NCBI RefSeq assembly: GCF_030297015.1
Contig: NZ_AP028056.1
Coordinates: 2,242,939-2,306,938 of the forward strand
Direction: 5' to 3'
DNA length: 64,000 nucleotides
DNA from: Brooklawnia propionicigenes
Lineage (GTDB): Bacteria > Actinomycetota > Actinomycetes > Propionibacteriales > Propionibacteriaceae
In this document: positions 18,053 through 26,433 of the stretch, piece after piece
Position numbering within the stretch: position 1 is the first letter of the stretch
How the letters are laid out: the number at the start of each line of letters is the position of its first letter
Notes under the pieces: generated by a model
Told to the model about the DNA's origin: nothing
What the model saw: the letters and a program-made list of their open reading frames with translations, nothing else
The model's database searches: none
Position numbers and translations under genes: made by a program

Positions 18053-19513
18053 TTACCTGATCCGGGAGATCCGTCGTTGCAGGAAGTTCTCGACGGCGGC
18101 AAGGGCGCGGAGCCGGATCTGGGCCTTGCTGGTCGTGCGTTCGTGGACGATGGCGCGCCAGTCGTCGCGATGCTCGGCGATCGGGGTGCGGGCATCGCCG
18201 ATGGCCGTCCGAGTCTCGTAGGGGCAGTACTGGCCGGAGCTCGCGATGGAGTGCTCGAGGGTGTGGGTGGATAGGATGTATCGGAGCGGTGCCGGGGTGC
18301 CGCGTCCGCCTGGATGGGCGGTAAGGCTGACGAATTGCGCCAGGAGCGCTCCGCTGACGCTTGCGGAAAGCGCAGCGACGTTTTGACGGGAGGGTGCATC
18401 CCGGTTTGCTCCTAAGATGTACTCGGGATCATCGAGTAGTCCCTCCTTGTCAAGGGGAATATCGCCGACGACGAGTTGGCCTAAGCAGGCCATGCACGGA
18501 GAACCGGGGACCAGAGTGTGTGCGCGCCATATCCCATTGCGCATGCGCCCGTCCGGGAAGGTGTCGAGCGCGATGCCACCGTCGATGACCGGGATGAGGT
18601 CCGAGTAGGCAATTGCGTTGAGCACCGCGCGCGGCCAGGGCCGGTCGACACAAGAGAAGATGACGTCGTAGTCCAGTGCAGTGCTCACTCCGACGGGGTC
18701 GGTGATGCTGACCTCGTGGCGCAAGACCTCGAATGGCTCTGCAGTCGCGGATGACTTCATCAGACGTGCGGCGACGTCAACCTTGGGTCGCCCGAGCGCG
18801 GCGTCGAGGCGGGTCGCGCCGATCATGCGATCCAGGTTCACCGCTTCGACTGCGTCATAATCCATAACGCCCACTGTCGCGAGGCCCGTCGCTGCGAGAC
18901 GCTGCGCGACATCGAGACCGACGCTCCCGCTGCCGACGATCAGAACACGCAATCGCGCGATCGATGCCTGCGTCCGTTCTCCCCACGACGAAACAGTGCG
19001 TTGCTGCGAACGCGTCACGCGGGGAATCTGACGAAGCTCGTCGTTCCATGTGACAGCGAGCTTCGGGGAGACCGCCCGCACGGACTCCGCCCATGTCGGC
19101 GTGCTCTTGTCGAACCAGAAGCGAGCTGACCATGAAGTGTCGCGTCCGGCGAGCGTCATGCCTAGGAGCGGCATCTTGGTGATCCTCCGTGCGACGCGCT
19201 CGTACTCTGACTCGGTCTCCCAGTCCATGCGGCTGAGCCCCTGCCAGCCGAGAGCACCAGGGTGGGAATGGAGGACCGCAACTCCATCACCGAGGGTCTG
19301 CGCTTCGCTTGACGCGCGAAGTACATACCTGCTGGTGAACGACGCGTTGCCGTGCACGTGACGGTCGTGTTCGTCGGGGAAGATCACGGACCGGATGAGA
19401 GCCGTCGTGCGTTCGGCGCCCGTGGAGAGTCGGTACGATGCGATGAGCACGTCTTCCTGCCCGTCGTCGCGGATGAGGTGCTTCCGCATGGCCGTCTCAA
19501 TCTCCTCAGTCAT
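18053..19513 (-). CDS. JAB peptidase-E1 (ThiF) fusion of a bacterial ubiquitin-like system
   Basis: A 486-residue two-domain protein. Residues 20-135 form a JAB/MPN metallopeptidase domain with zinc ligands HSH (82-84) and SRMD (94-97). Residues 185-450 form an E1/ThiF adenylyltransferase domain with GSGSVG (194-199), MDYDAVEAVNLDR (218-229) and a Cys-containing SPCMACLG segment. The E1 part would adenylate the C-terminus of a ubiquitin-like protein; the JAB part would trim or remove it. It is the third gene of the operon, 19 bases after the E2-like gene. Such fusions are known from predicted prokaryotic ubiquitin systems. Confidence 0.87.
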   Translation of the reverse strand: MTEEIETAMRKHLIRDDGQEDVLIASYRLSTGAERTTALIRSVIFPDEHDRHVHGNASFTSRYVLRASSEAQTLGDGVAVLHSHPGALGWQGLSRMDWETESEYERVARRITKMPLLGMTLAGRDTSWSARFWFDKSTPTWAESVRAVSPKLAVTWNDELRQIPRVTRSQQRTVSSWGERTQASIARLRVLIVGSGSVGLDVAQRLAATGLATVGVMDYDAVEAVNLDRMIGATRLDAALGRPKVDVAARLMKSSATAEPFEVLRHEVSITDPVGVSTALDYDVIFSCVDRPWPRAVLNAIAYSDLIPVIDGGIALDTFPDGRMRNGIWRAHTLVPGSPCMACLGQLVVGDIPLDKEGLLDDPEYILGANRDAPSRQNVAALSASVSGALLAQFVSLTAHPGGRGTPAPLRYILSTHTLEHSIASSGQYCPYETRTAIGDARTPIAEHRDDWRAIVHERTTSKAQIRLRALAAVENFLQRRISRIR

Positions 19514-19532
19514 GGCTACCGAGTACCGCACG

Positions 19533-19913
19533 TCAGACCGTCTCCGAGGTCGCGATGGATATGAAGCCGCGCACATGCCGGAGCCATGCGAGAGCGGGCG
19601 GCACGGACATGTCGGTGTAGACGAATTGGCGGGAGTGTCGTTTCCATCCGGGAGGGCAGTCGATGTTATCCGTGTTCGTCTGGGCGAACTTGATTGAGTC
19701 GTGCAGGTGGATCCAGTGAGGCGGTACTGCGGGCCAGCTCTGTACCTCGGACACGCTTACCCCGGTTGTCACCATCTGTCCCGCGAGCGCGCCGTCCACA
19801 GCCTTGACGCGGTAGAGGACTTGCGGACCGTCGATCCAGGCCGGAGCGCCCGCAGCAGTCATGTCCTCAAGGAACTGGAGGAGCGCTCCGGTCGGGATGA
19901 GCGGGTCGCTCAC
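19533..19913 (-). CDS. E2-like (prokaryotic UBC family) protein
   Basis: A 126-residue protein lying between a multi-ubiquitin gene and an E1 gene. The central segment VPPHWIHLHDSIKF and the C-terminal PPGWKRHSRQFVYTDM with a following amphipathic helix resemble the prokaryotic E2 family E. It has a single cysteine, Cys86, in NIDCPPGW, which is the obvious candidate for the thioester-forming residue. The start overlaps the upstream stop by 4 bases. Assignment depends strongly on operon context. Confidence 0.72.
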   Translation of the reverse strand: MSDPLIPTGALLQFLEDMTAAGAPAWIDGPQVLYRVKAVDGALAGQMVTTGVSVSEVQSWPAVPPHWIHLHDSIKFAQTNTDNIDCPPGWKRHSRQFVYTDMSVPPALAWLRHVRGFISIATSETV

Positions 19914-20347
19914 GCGACACCACCAACGTGCTTGGCAGTAACGAATTCGTTACCGTTTGTGATCTTCACGATCGTCGCGTCCCGGAATGATTCTGTGCCG
20001 CCCGTCGGCAGGATCCGAGCGAGGTCGTAGTCAGCGGGATCGACTCCGGCGAGACGGAGGAGGGCGGCCGCGGTCTGGTCGTCGTCGTAGGTGTTGTATG
20101 GCTCGCCGTCGATGGTGAATCGGATCTTCTGCCGGGAGACGAATCGCTCGCCATCTTTGAGGTTGACGATCTGGCCGTCACGAATCTCGTTCTCTACACC
20201 ATTCCGTTTGACGAGGAAGAGGTCGAAGATCTTCGGATCGCGCCCGGCGAGTCGGAGCAGTGCCGCGGCTTCTTGGTCCTCATCCTGAGTGGTGAATGCC
20301 TTGCCGTCGATGAAGATCTGCAGAGGCGCTGGGGTATTGGGGGCCAT
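19910..20347 (-). CDS. Multi-ubiquitin protein, two Ub-like repeats
   Basis: A 145-residue protein made of two ubiquitin-like repeats, about residues 9-71 and 75-137. Both share the pattern I-DG----T-D-DQ-AAALLRLAG-DP----D, then a -RD--IV--- strand and -FV at the end. The C-terminus is HVGGVA, a diglycine at 142-143 followed by two residues. This is the known multi-ubiquitin family. It is the substrate expected for the E1 and E2 partners downstream. The start follows AAGGAGGGCC. Longer upstream starts lack sites and would cross the operator region. Confidence 0.9.
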   Translation of the reverse strand: MAPNTPAPLQIFIDGKAFTTQDEDQEAAALLRLAGRDPKIFDLFLVKRNGVENEIRDGQIVNLKDGERFVSRQKIRFTIDGEPYNTYDDDQTAAALLRLAGVDPADYDLARILPTGGTESFRDATIVKITNGNEFVTAKHVGGVA

Positions 20348-20405
20348 TTGGCCCTCCTTCCTTATTGCGTGTCGCTGCCCCGCTGACCTGTAAGCGGGTA
20401 GCATG

Positions 20406-20458
20406 TACCTATCTGGTAAATCCACCATAGCACAAGTACTGTTTACCAAAGAGGTAAA
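20406..20458. promoter_or_regulatory. Two operator palindromes in the divergent promoter region
   Basis: Site 1 at 20406-20418 reads TACC-TATCT-GGTA. Site 2 at 20442-20458 reads TTTACC-AAAGA-GGTAAA. Both are perfect inverted repeats around 5-base spacers with 38 bases between centres. Site 2 overlaps the ribosome-binding site of the HigB-like gene. They lie between the ubiquitin-like operon and the toxin/antitoxin pair. The HTH of the HigA-like protein is the natural candidate to bind them, silencing its own genes and perhaps both directions. Confidence 0.65.
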
Positions 20459-20461
20459 GCT

Positions 20462-20815
20462 TTGCAGTTCGCGTGGCTCGACGCTCAGCTCCAAGGCTGT
20501 TGCGCCTCCAAGGGCCTTCTCCGCTCCGCCGCCGGGGCGCAGGCTGAGGCGGCGGAGGATCTGCTTTGCGTTGTCTCGCAAGCCCCGCGGCTCGAAAGCC
20601 TCGCAACGTTCCAAAGCGTTCGAATCGACGTCAAGGCGGGAGACCTGACTCTCTCGATCGAGGAGGTTGACATGTACGCAAGACCGCTCAGCTCCGACGG
20701 GGTGCCCTGCACCCTTATGGACCGAGCGTCATTGCTTGATCACGCTCTCACACAAGCGCTCCTTATCCGGGACCTACGCGTTCGCGGCCAATCGATCCTT
20801 CGGTGCACGAGCTGA
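20462..20815 (+). CDS. HigB/RelE-like toxin
   Basis: A 117-residue protein reading from a TTG preceded by AGAGG. The order of segments LQFAWLDAQLQGCCASKGLLRSAAG, QAEAAEDLLCVVSQAPRLESLATF, VRIDVKAGDLTLSIEEV, ARPLSSDG and ALLIRDLRV parallels HigB-like proteins that precede HigA-type antitoxins. Members cleave mRNA at ribosomes. The match is by pattern, not by strong identity, and the TTG start is unusual. It ends 10 bases before the HigA-like gene. Confidence 0.55.
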   Translation: MQFAWLDAQLQGCCASKGLLRSAAGAQAEAAEDLLCVVSQAPRLESLATFQSVRIDVKAGDLTLSIEEVDMYARPLSSDGVPCTLMDRASLLDHALTQALLIRDLRVRGQSILRCTS

Positions 20816-20825
20816 ATCGAGACTC

Positions 20826-21929
20826 ATGACCAGATATACCGCTTCAGATGCCCACTTCGACTTCGCACCCCGGCCAGGTCGTCTGCTCCAACGAGAACTT
20901 GACGCGCGCGGCATGAGCCAAGCTCAGCTCGCCGCGCGCACCGGGCTGAGCCCAAAGCACATCAATCTCGTGATCAAGGGAACAGCGTCACTTTCGCCTG
21001 ATGTTGCAGTCACCCTGGAACAGGTCCTCGGCACCTCTGCGGAGACCTGGCTCCGCTCAGAAGCGGCGTACCAGGCGCAGGAGGCACGAATCGAGAAGCG
21101 CAATGCGCTCGCTGGCTTCGTCGACTGGGCCGGATCCTTTCCTCGCCAACTCCTTGTCGACCGCAAAGTAATTGACACGACAGATTCCGGTACCGAGGTC
21201 GCGGAAAAGCTCCTCGCCTTCTTTTCTGTGGCATCGCCTAACGCATTTGCACGAACCTGGCTCGAGCCTCAAGCCTCGTACAAGAGAAGTCAGGTCTATC
21301 CGATTGATCCGAACCTCACGGCCCTCTGGCTTCGGCTCTCGGAGCTGCACGCGTCTGAACTCATCGCCAATGCTCCGACCTACGACCCGGTGAAACTGAC
21401 CGCCGTCGCCGCACTCATTCCCAGGCTCACTGTCAATGATGTGGGCAGTGCGTTCCAGGAAGCGCAGAGTCTGCTGCTCAGCGCCGGTGTCGTTCTCGTA
21501 TTCGTACCAGAAATCCCGGGTACTCGAATCAGCGGCGTGTCTCGCTGGATCAGCGGGACTCCAATGATTGCTGTGACAAGCCGATACAAGTCGCTTGATG
21601 GCCTGTGGTTCACGATTCTGCATGAGATCGCTCACGTTCTTCTTCACCCGAAGAGAAGCACTTATGTAGATGTCTCGTGCAAGGCGAAGGATGACGCTGA
21701 CCTGCACGAGACGGCCGCAAATGCATTCGCTGAGGATCTTCTGATTCCTCCTGCCTACCAGGCGACCCTCGTTGAGACGACCACGCCGCAGGGAATTCTC
21801 TCTCTGGCAGAGACACTCGGCGTCTCGCCGAGTCTGGTTGCGGGCCAGTGGGCTTTCCGGACCAACACTTGGGGTGGGCCAATCGCGAAGCTGCGAAGCA
21901 AGGTTGATCTCGCGGAGGTGCTCACGTAG
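20826..21929 (+). CDS. HigA-like antitoxin/regulator: XRE HTH fused to ImmA/IrrE-type metallopeptidase
   Basis: A 367-residue protein. Residues 20-75 are an XRE helix-turn-helix (LDARGMSQAQLAARTGLSPKHINLVIKG). Residues 210-330 are an ImmA/IrrE-type zinc peptidase domain with HEIAH at 266-270 and a third ligand Glu in ETAANAFAEDLLIP. Such proteins pair with HigB-like toxins or act as cleavable repressors of mobile elements. The ATG at 20826 lies 10 bases after the toxin-like gene. It is well placed to read the TTTACC/GGTAAA operators and so to govern the adjacent ubiquitin-like operon. Confidence 0.85.
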   Translation: MTRYTASDAHFDFAPRPGRLLQRELDARGMSQAQLAARTGLSPKHINLVIKGTASLSPDVAVTLEQVLGTSAETWLRSEAAYQAQEARIEKRNALAGFVDWAGSFPRQLLVDRKVIDTTDSGTEVAEKLLAFFSVASPNAFARTWLEPQASYKRSQVYPIDPNLTALWLRLSELHASELIANAPTYDPVKLTAVAALIPRLTVNDVGSAFQEAQSLLLSAGVVLVFVPEIPGTRISGVSRWISGTPMIAVTSRYKSLDGLWFTILHEIAHVLLHPKRSTYVDVSCKAKDDADLHETAANAFAEDLLIPPAYQATLVETTTPQGILSLAETLGVSPSLVAGQWAFRTNTWGGPIAKLRSKVDLAEVLT

Positions 21930-22077
21930 ACAGGGCAGTAATCTCTGAACCTGCCCATCACCCCGGAATCGCATTCGGGAGGATCAAAATCCGGAACAAC
22001 CAGGCACAGCGCCTGATTCCCATCGGTGGAGCACCTTGCTCTGTCTGCTCCTGGATGTGGGGCTTGGCTGCCGACTG

Positions 22078-25000
22078 TCATCTCGACTCCGAGGAGCCGA
22101 GGACCTCGGCTTGTTTGAGAATGAGCTCGGTTGCCGCGGGGGCCTTGTCCGGCGGGTAGCCATGCCTGAGCAGCAGCCGTCTGATCGTCGAACGTAGCTT
22201 GGCGCGCACTTGCTCCTTGACCGCCCAGTCGGTCTTGGCGTCGCGGCGGACGATCTCGGTGAGTTCGTGGGCGATCTGTTTCATGACGTCGTCCTGTAGT
22301 GCTTCGACCGCGGATTCGTTGGTTCGCAGGGCGTCGTAGAAGGCGAGTTCGTTGTCGGATAGTCCGGTCTGCTGCCCACGGTTGCGTTCAGCGGTTAACG
22401 CTTGCGCGAGCCGGACGAGCTCTGCCACGACGGCGGCGGTGTCGAGGCTGCGGTTCTGGTAGCGGAGCAGGGATTCGTTGAGCATGTCGGAGAATTCGCG
22501 GCCCTTGACGATGTTGCGTTTGGCGATGGCCTTGATCTCGGCGTTGAGCAGTCGTTTCAGGGCTTCCATCTGAACGTTGGGGCGGTCGGATTGGGTGATC
22601 TTCTTGACGAAGGCATCATCGATCAGCGAGATGTCGGGGTTCGCGATCCCTGCTTCCGCGTAGATGTCCACCACGCCAGTGCCGGTCATGTTCTCCGACA
22701 CGATCTGTCGGATGGCGGTGTCGAGTTCCGCGGCGGTGTCGGTGGCGCCGCGCCCCGCGTTCTCGATCTTGGCGATCGCGGCGCGGACGGTGTCGAAGTA
22801 GGCAACGTCGTCGCGGATGCGGGTCGCCTCTGGGGTGGCCGGGACGAGCGAGAAGAACGACCGCAGTCGCTTGGTGTGCTCCACGAAGCGCTGCTTGGTC
22901 GTCAGGGGCTTCTTCTCCTCGTCGGTGGTTTCGACACCTTCCAAGGCGTCTTCGACGTGTTCTTGGTCAAGCAGCCACTCCACACAATCCATGACGGCAT
23001 GGAGGAACGCCTTAGGGCCCTTGTCTGCCAGCAGGGGCCGCCAGCCGAAGCCGGCCAGGATCGAGACTACGATGTCGTGTTCCTTGAGCATCTCCGGGAT
23101 GGCCGTTTTCTCGATGTCGGCACCGACCTGGCCGTTGTCCTGGTCACGTTTGGTGTAGTCGGCAAGCGCCTCTTTCAGGTCTTCAGCGATACCGATGTAG
23201 TCCACGATCAGCCCGGCGGGTTTGTCCTTGAACGTGCGGTTCACCCGGGTGATGGCCTGCATCAACGACACACCGCGCATCGGCTTGTCGACATACATGG
23301 TCGTCATCGCGGGCGAGTCGAACCCGGTCAACCACATGTCCCGGACGATGACCATCTCCAGGGGATCGTCGGGGTCGGAAGCTCGCGCCTTCAACGCCCG
23401 CATCTGCGCTTTGTTCCGGATGTGTTCCTGCCAGGACTCGGGATCGGTCGCCGACCCCGTCATGACGACCTTCATCCGGCCCTTGGTGTCGTCCGGGTCG
23501 TACCAGTCGGGACGCAGCGCCTTGAACTTGTCGTGCAGGGCGACCGCGATCCGCCGCGACATCGTGACGACCATGCACTTGGACTGCGGCATCAGCTCGT
23601 GACGGGCCTCCCAGTGGGCCAGAATGTCGCGGGCCAACTCGTCCAGCCGCTCGTCTGCGCCGACGATAGCCTCGACCCGTGACCAGCGCGACTTCAGCCG
23701 CTCCTGGGCTTCCTCCTCAGTACCCGAGACGGCGTCAGCGAACGCGTCGTCGATGTCGTCGAATGCTCCTCCGGGCAGGCGCACCTTCGCCAGGCGGGCC
23801 TCGTACAGCACCTTGACCGTGGCACCATCCTCGACCGCCTGAGTGAGGTCGTAGGTGTCGATGACATCACCGAACACCGCCGTCGTGGACCGGTCCTTCA
23901 CCTCGATGGGTGTACCGGTGAAGCCGATGAAGGTGGCGTTCGGTAGGCCGTCGCGCAGGTGTCGGGCGAACCCGTCGATGAAGTCGTAGTTCGAGCGGTG
24001 GGCCTCGTCCACCATCACGACAATGTTGGTGCGTTCCGACAAGACGGGGAACTGGATGCCGGCCTCGCGTTCGTCCTTGGACAGTCCGAACTTCTGGATC
24101 GTGGAGAACACGATGCCGCCCGATTGGCGACCGGTGAGGAGGTCCTTCAAGTCCTGCCGGGACTCGACCTGCACCGGCACCTCCGGCAAAGGTGCGCCGG
24201 GCCTGGTCGCTGCGAAGGTCTCCTCGAACAGTTGATTGTCCAGATCGTTGCGGTCGGTCAGCACCACCAGCGTCGGGTTGTCCATCGCCGGGTGCCGCAT
24301 CAGTTTGCCCGCATACCAGGCCATCTCGAACGACTTGCCCGAACCCTGCGTGTGCCACACGATCCCGGCACGGCCATCGCCCTCGACCGCCTCGATCGTC
24401 TCTGCGACCGCTTTGGTGACGGCCCAGTACTGGTGGTACTTCGCGCCGATCTTGGTGGCCTTCTCGCCGTCACCGGTGAACGCGATGAAATTGTGCACCC
24501 AGTCCAGGAACACCTCAGGGCGTAGGTAGCCCTCGACCATCACCTCGATCTCGGGCCGGTACTTCGGCGCCAACGACTGGCCGTCGACGGTCTTCCACGT
24601 CTGGAAATGGTTCGCAGGGGCCGTGAGCGTGCCCATCCGGGCCAAGATGCCATCCGAGAGCACTACGCCCTGATTCCACGTGAACAGGTCGGGAATCTGA
24701 GCCTTGTAGGTCTGGATCTGTGCGTATGCTCCGGCGAGGGTGGCGTTCTCCTCACCCGGCTTCTTCAACTCCAGCAACCCGAGAGGCAGGCCGTTCACGA
24801 ACAGCACCACGTCCGGACGCCGGTCTTTCTTTGGCCCCTGAATGGTGAACTGGTTAACCGCTAGTAGATTGTTCGCGAGTGGGTTCGCCCAATCCACGAG
24901 TTGCGCCCGCGCATTTCGTAGGACGCCCTCGGCGTCGCGGTATTCGACCGGTACGCCGAAGATCAACAACTGGTAGGCGCGCCAGTTCTCGGTTTGGATG

Positions 25001-25239
25001 ACAGCCGATTCGGGACGGATCGCCGTCTTGATGGCATCCTCGACAGCATCCGAGGGGAGCTCGGGATTGAGCTCGATGATCGCGCCCCGCAGCTGTTCCA
25101 CAAGCACGACCTCGCGGTAGTCCGAGCGTTCTGCGCCGGGCATTCCCGGCGCGATCTCAGGGCCGTGGAGCGTCTGCCAACCGTGGCCGGCCAGCATCTC
25201 CAATACCCAGTCCTCCAAGTCGGACTCCGCGACAGCCAT
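22078..25239 (-). CDS. hsdR: Type I restriction endonuclease subunit R
   Basis: A 1053-residue protein. The N-terminal nuclease motif is DRRPDVVLFVNGLPLGLLELKKPG (PD...ExK). The SF2 translocase motifs follow: HTQGSGKSFEMAW (I), VVMVDEAHRSNYD (II), ATFIGFTGTP (III) and DMWLTGFDSP further on. A C-terminal helical region contacts the methylase core. It cuts unmodified DNA after ATP-driven translocation. The start lies 3 bases after the hsdS stop, and the whole hsdMSR set is one leftward operon. Confidence 0.95.
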   Translation of the reverse strand: MAVAESDLEDWVLEMLAGHGWQTLHGPEIAPGMPGAERSDYREVVLVEQLRGAIIELNPELPSDAVEDAIKTAIRPESAVIQTENWRAYQLLIFGVPVEYRDAEGVLRNARAQLVDWANPLANNLLAVNQFTIQGPKKDRRPDVVLFVNGLPLGLLELKKPGEENATLAGAYAQIQTYKAQIPDLFTWNQGVVLSDGILARMGTLTAPANHFQTWKTVDGQSLAPKYRPEIEVMVEGYLRPEVFLDWVHNFIAFTGDGEKATKIGAKYHQYWAVTKAVAETIEAVEGDGRAGIVWHTQGSGKSFEMAWYAGKLMRHPAMDNPTLVVLTDRNDLDNQLFEETFAATRPGAPLPEVPVQVESRQDLKDLLTGRQSGGIVFSTIQKFGLSKDEREAGIQFPVLSERTNIVVMVDEAHRSNYDFIDGFARHLRDGLPNATFIGFTGTPIEVKDRSTTAVFGDVIDTYDLTQAVEDGATVKVLYEARLAKVRLPGGAFDDIDDAFADAVSGTEEEAQERLKSRWSRVEAIVGADERLDELARDILAHWEARHELMPQSKCMVVTMSRRIAVALHDKFKALRPDWYDPDDTKGRMKVVMTGSATDPESWQEHIRNKAQMRALKARASDPDDPLEMVIVRDMWLTGFDSPAMTTMYVDKPMRGVSLMQAITRVNRTFKDKPAGLIVDYIGIAEDLKEALADYTKRDQDNGQVGADIEKTAIPEMLKEHDIVVSILAGFGWRPLLADKGPKAFLHAVMDCVEWLLDQEHVEDALEGVETTDEEKKPLTTKQRFVEHTKRLRSFFSLVPATPEATRIRDDVAYFDTVRAAIAKIENAGRGATDTAAELDTAIRQIVSENMTGTGVVDIYAEAGIANPDISLIDDAFVKKITQSDRPNVQMEALKRLLNAEIKAIAKRNIVKGREFSDMLNESLLRYQNRSLDTAAVVAELVRLAQALTAERNRGQQTGLSDNELAFYDALRTNESAVEALQDDVMKQIAHELTEIVRRDAKTDWAVKEQVRAKLRSTIRRLLLRHGYPPDKAPAATELILKQAEVLGSSESR

Positions 25240-25242
25240 CGC

Positions 25243-26433
25243 TCAGGCCACCCCCTCCACCTCAGACACTCGCACCCGGCCCGACATCAGCAGCGGAAGA
25301 AGCTCGTCACGTTGACGAGCCAGCTCCTGTGCTTCGAGGCGGAGCTCTAGTGCGGCCGACCAGATCGGTTCGATGGCAGGGCCGAGGCGGGCGATGGTGT
25401 CCGGATTAAGCCCTGTCATTGGTACATCGAGATTCGCACGCTGGATGTGGCCCATCGTCGTCGCCTTGTCCTTCGCCAGACTGACGAACCAGGGCAACTG
25501 TGCCTCAATGAGGGCGAAAACGTACCAGTCTGGCACCTGGTTGGGGATCACCTTGAAGACATGCTGGTTGACCAGTCCGTCCGTGTAGATCCAGCGGTTG
25601 ACCATCAAGGAACCAGACCAAACGAACAGGATGTCTCCGACGCGGGCAATTCGGCCGTCATCGGCGACGGCAACCGAACTCCAGACAGTGTTTCCACCTG
25701 GTCCAGAACGAACCTCGGGGGTCCTGATCACGGGCCGGCCAGTGCCATCAGCGCCGTTGGTGAAGTTGCGTCCGTTCACGAACGAGGCGACCTCGTTAAG
25801 GCTAGTAGTGACTGACGATGCGGCGAGGGCACCAGAGACCCAAGTCCTGCGTAGGGCGTCCAGCTGCTCCGCCAGCCGTCGATCCGTCCTGATGAGGTCA
25901 TCGAAGGCCCCGAGTACATCCGCGATGCGCCGTTGCTCGTCACTAGGGGGAAGGGACACTGGAATGCGTTCAAGAATCTCCTGATTGAGCGATGCCATCG
26001 TCGAGCCGCCTGCCTGCTGAACAAGCCAACGACGGATGAAGGGGCTTGCCACATGGTACGCAAGGAACCGACCGCAAACGTCTTCACCAACCCGGATGCG
26101 AAGGGCATCGGATCCGAGAAACCAACCGTCCTCTGTCGAAGACACGTAGCAGTTCCGTTCAACACCACCCTTGCGAGCGAAGACCACGTCTCCTTCACGT
26201 AGTCGAAACTGGGGTAGTCTCTCAAGGGTCGCTTCACCAACTCGAGGGGTGCTCGAGGAGATTCGGAACTCCCCGTGGCCTATCTCCCCTGTCGAAATCA
26301 ACGGGACGCCTTCCGATACGTACTCCGCTGCCTTCAGCATCGTGCCGAAAGGGCCGGTCTTGATGTCACATCTCCCCTTGGCGCACAGGTCTCGTAGCGT
26401 CAACGCCGGCCAACTATCCACGATTGACCACAT
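25243..26433 (-). CDS. hsdS: Type I restriction-modification specificity subunit S
   Basis: A 396-residue protein with two target-recognition domains. The first ends around QQAGGSTMASLNQEILERIPVSLPP and is followed by a conserved helix, DEQRRIADVLGAFDDLIRTDRRLAEQLD. The second half begins FVNGRNFTNGADGTGRPVIRTPEV and ends in a second helix, EAQELARQRDELLPLLMSGRVRV. It sets the DNA target of both the methylase and the nuclease. The ATG overlaps the end of hsdM by 20 bases. Confidence 0.92.
   Translation of the reverse strand: MWSIVDSWPALTLRDLCAKGRCDIKTGPFGTMLKAAEYVSEGVPLISTGEIGHGEFRISSSTPRVGEATLERLPQFRLREGDVVFARKGGVERNCYVSSTEDGWFLGSDALRIRVGEDVCGRFLAYHVASPFIRRWLVQQAGGSTMASLNQEILERIPVSLPPSDEQRRIADVLGAFDDLIRTDRRLAEQLDALRRTWVSGALAASSVTTSLNEVASFVNGRNFTNGADGTGRPVIRTPEVRSGPGGNTVWSSVAVADDGRIARVGDILFVWSGSLMVNRWIYTDGLVNQHVFKVIPNQVPDWYVFALIEAQLPWFVSLAKDKATTMGHIQRANLDVPMTGLNPDTIARLGPAIEPIWSAALELRLEAQELARQRDELLPLLMSGRVRVSEVEGVA

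Noticed and set aside
17845-18399. 184-codon reverse frame overlapping the JAB-E1 end
   Set aside because: Pro/Ser/Arg-rich shadow of the JAB-E1 gene with no start signal.
22402-23682. 426-codon forward frame opposite hsdR
   Set aside because: Antisense to a type I restriction subunit with all motifs; low-complexity composition.
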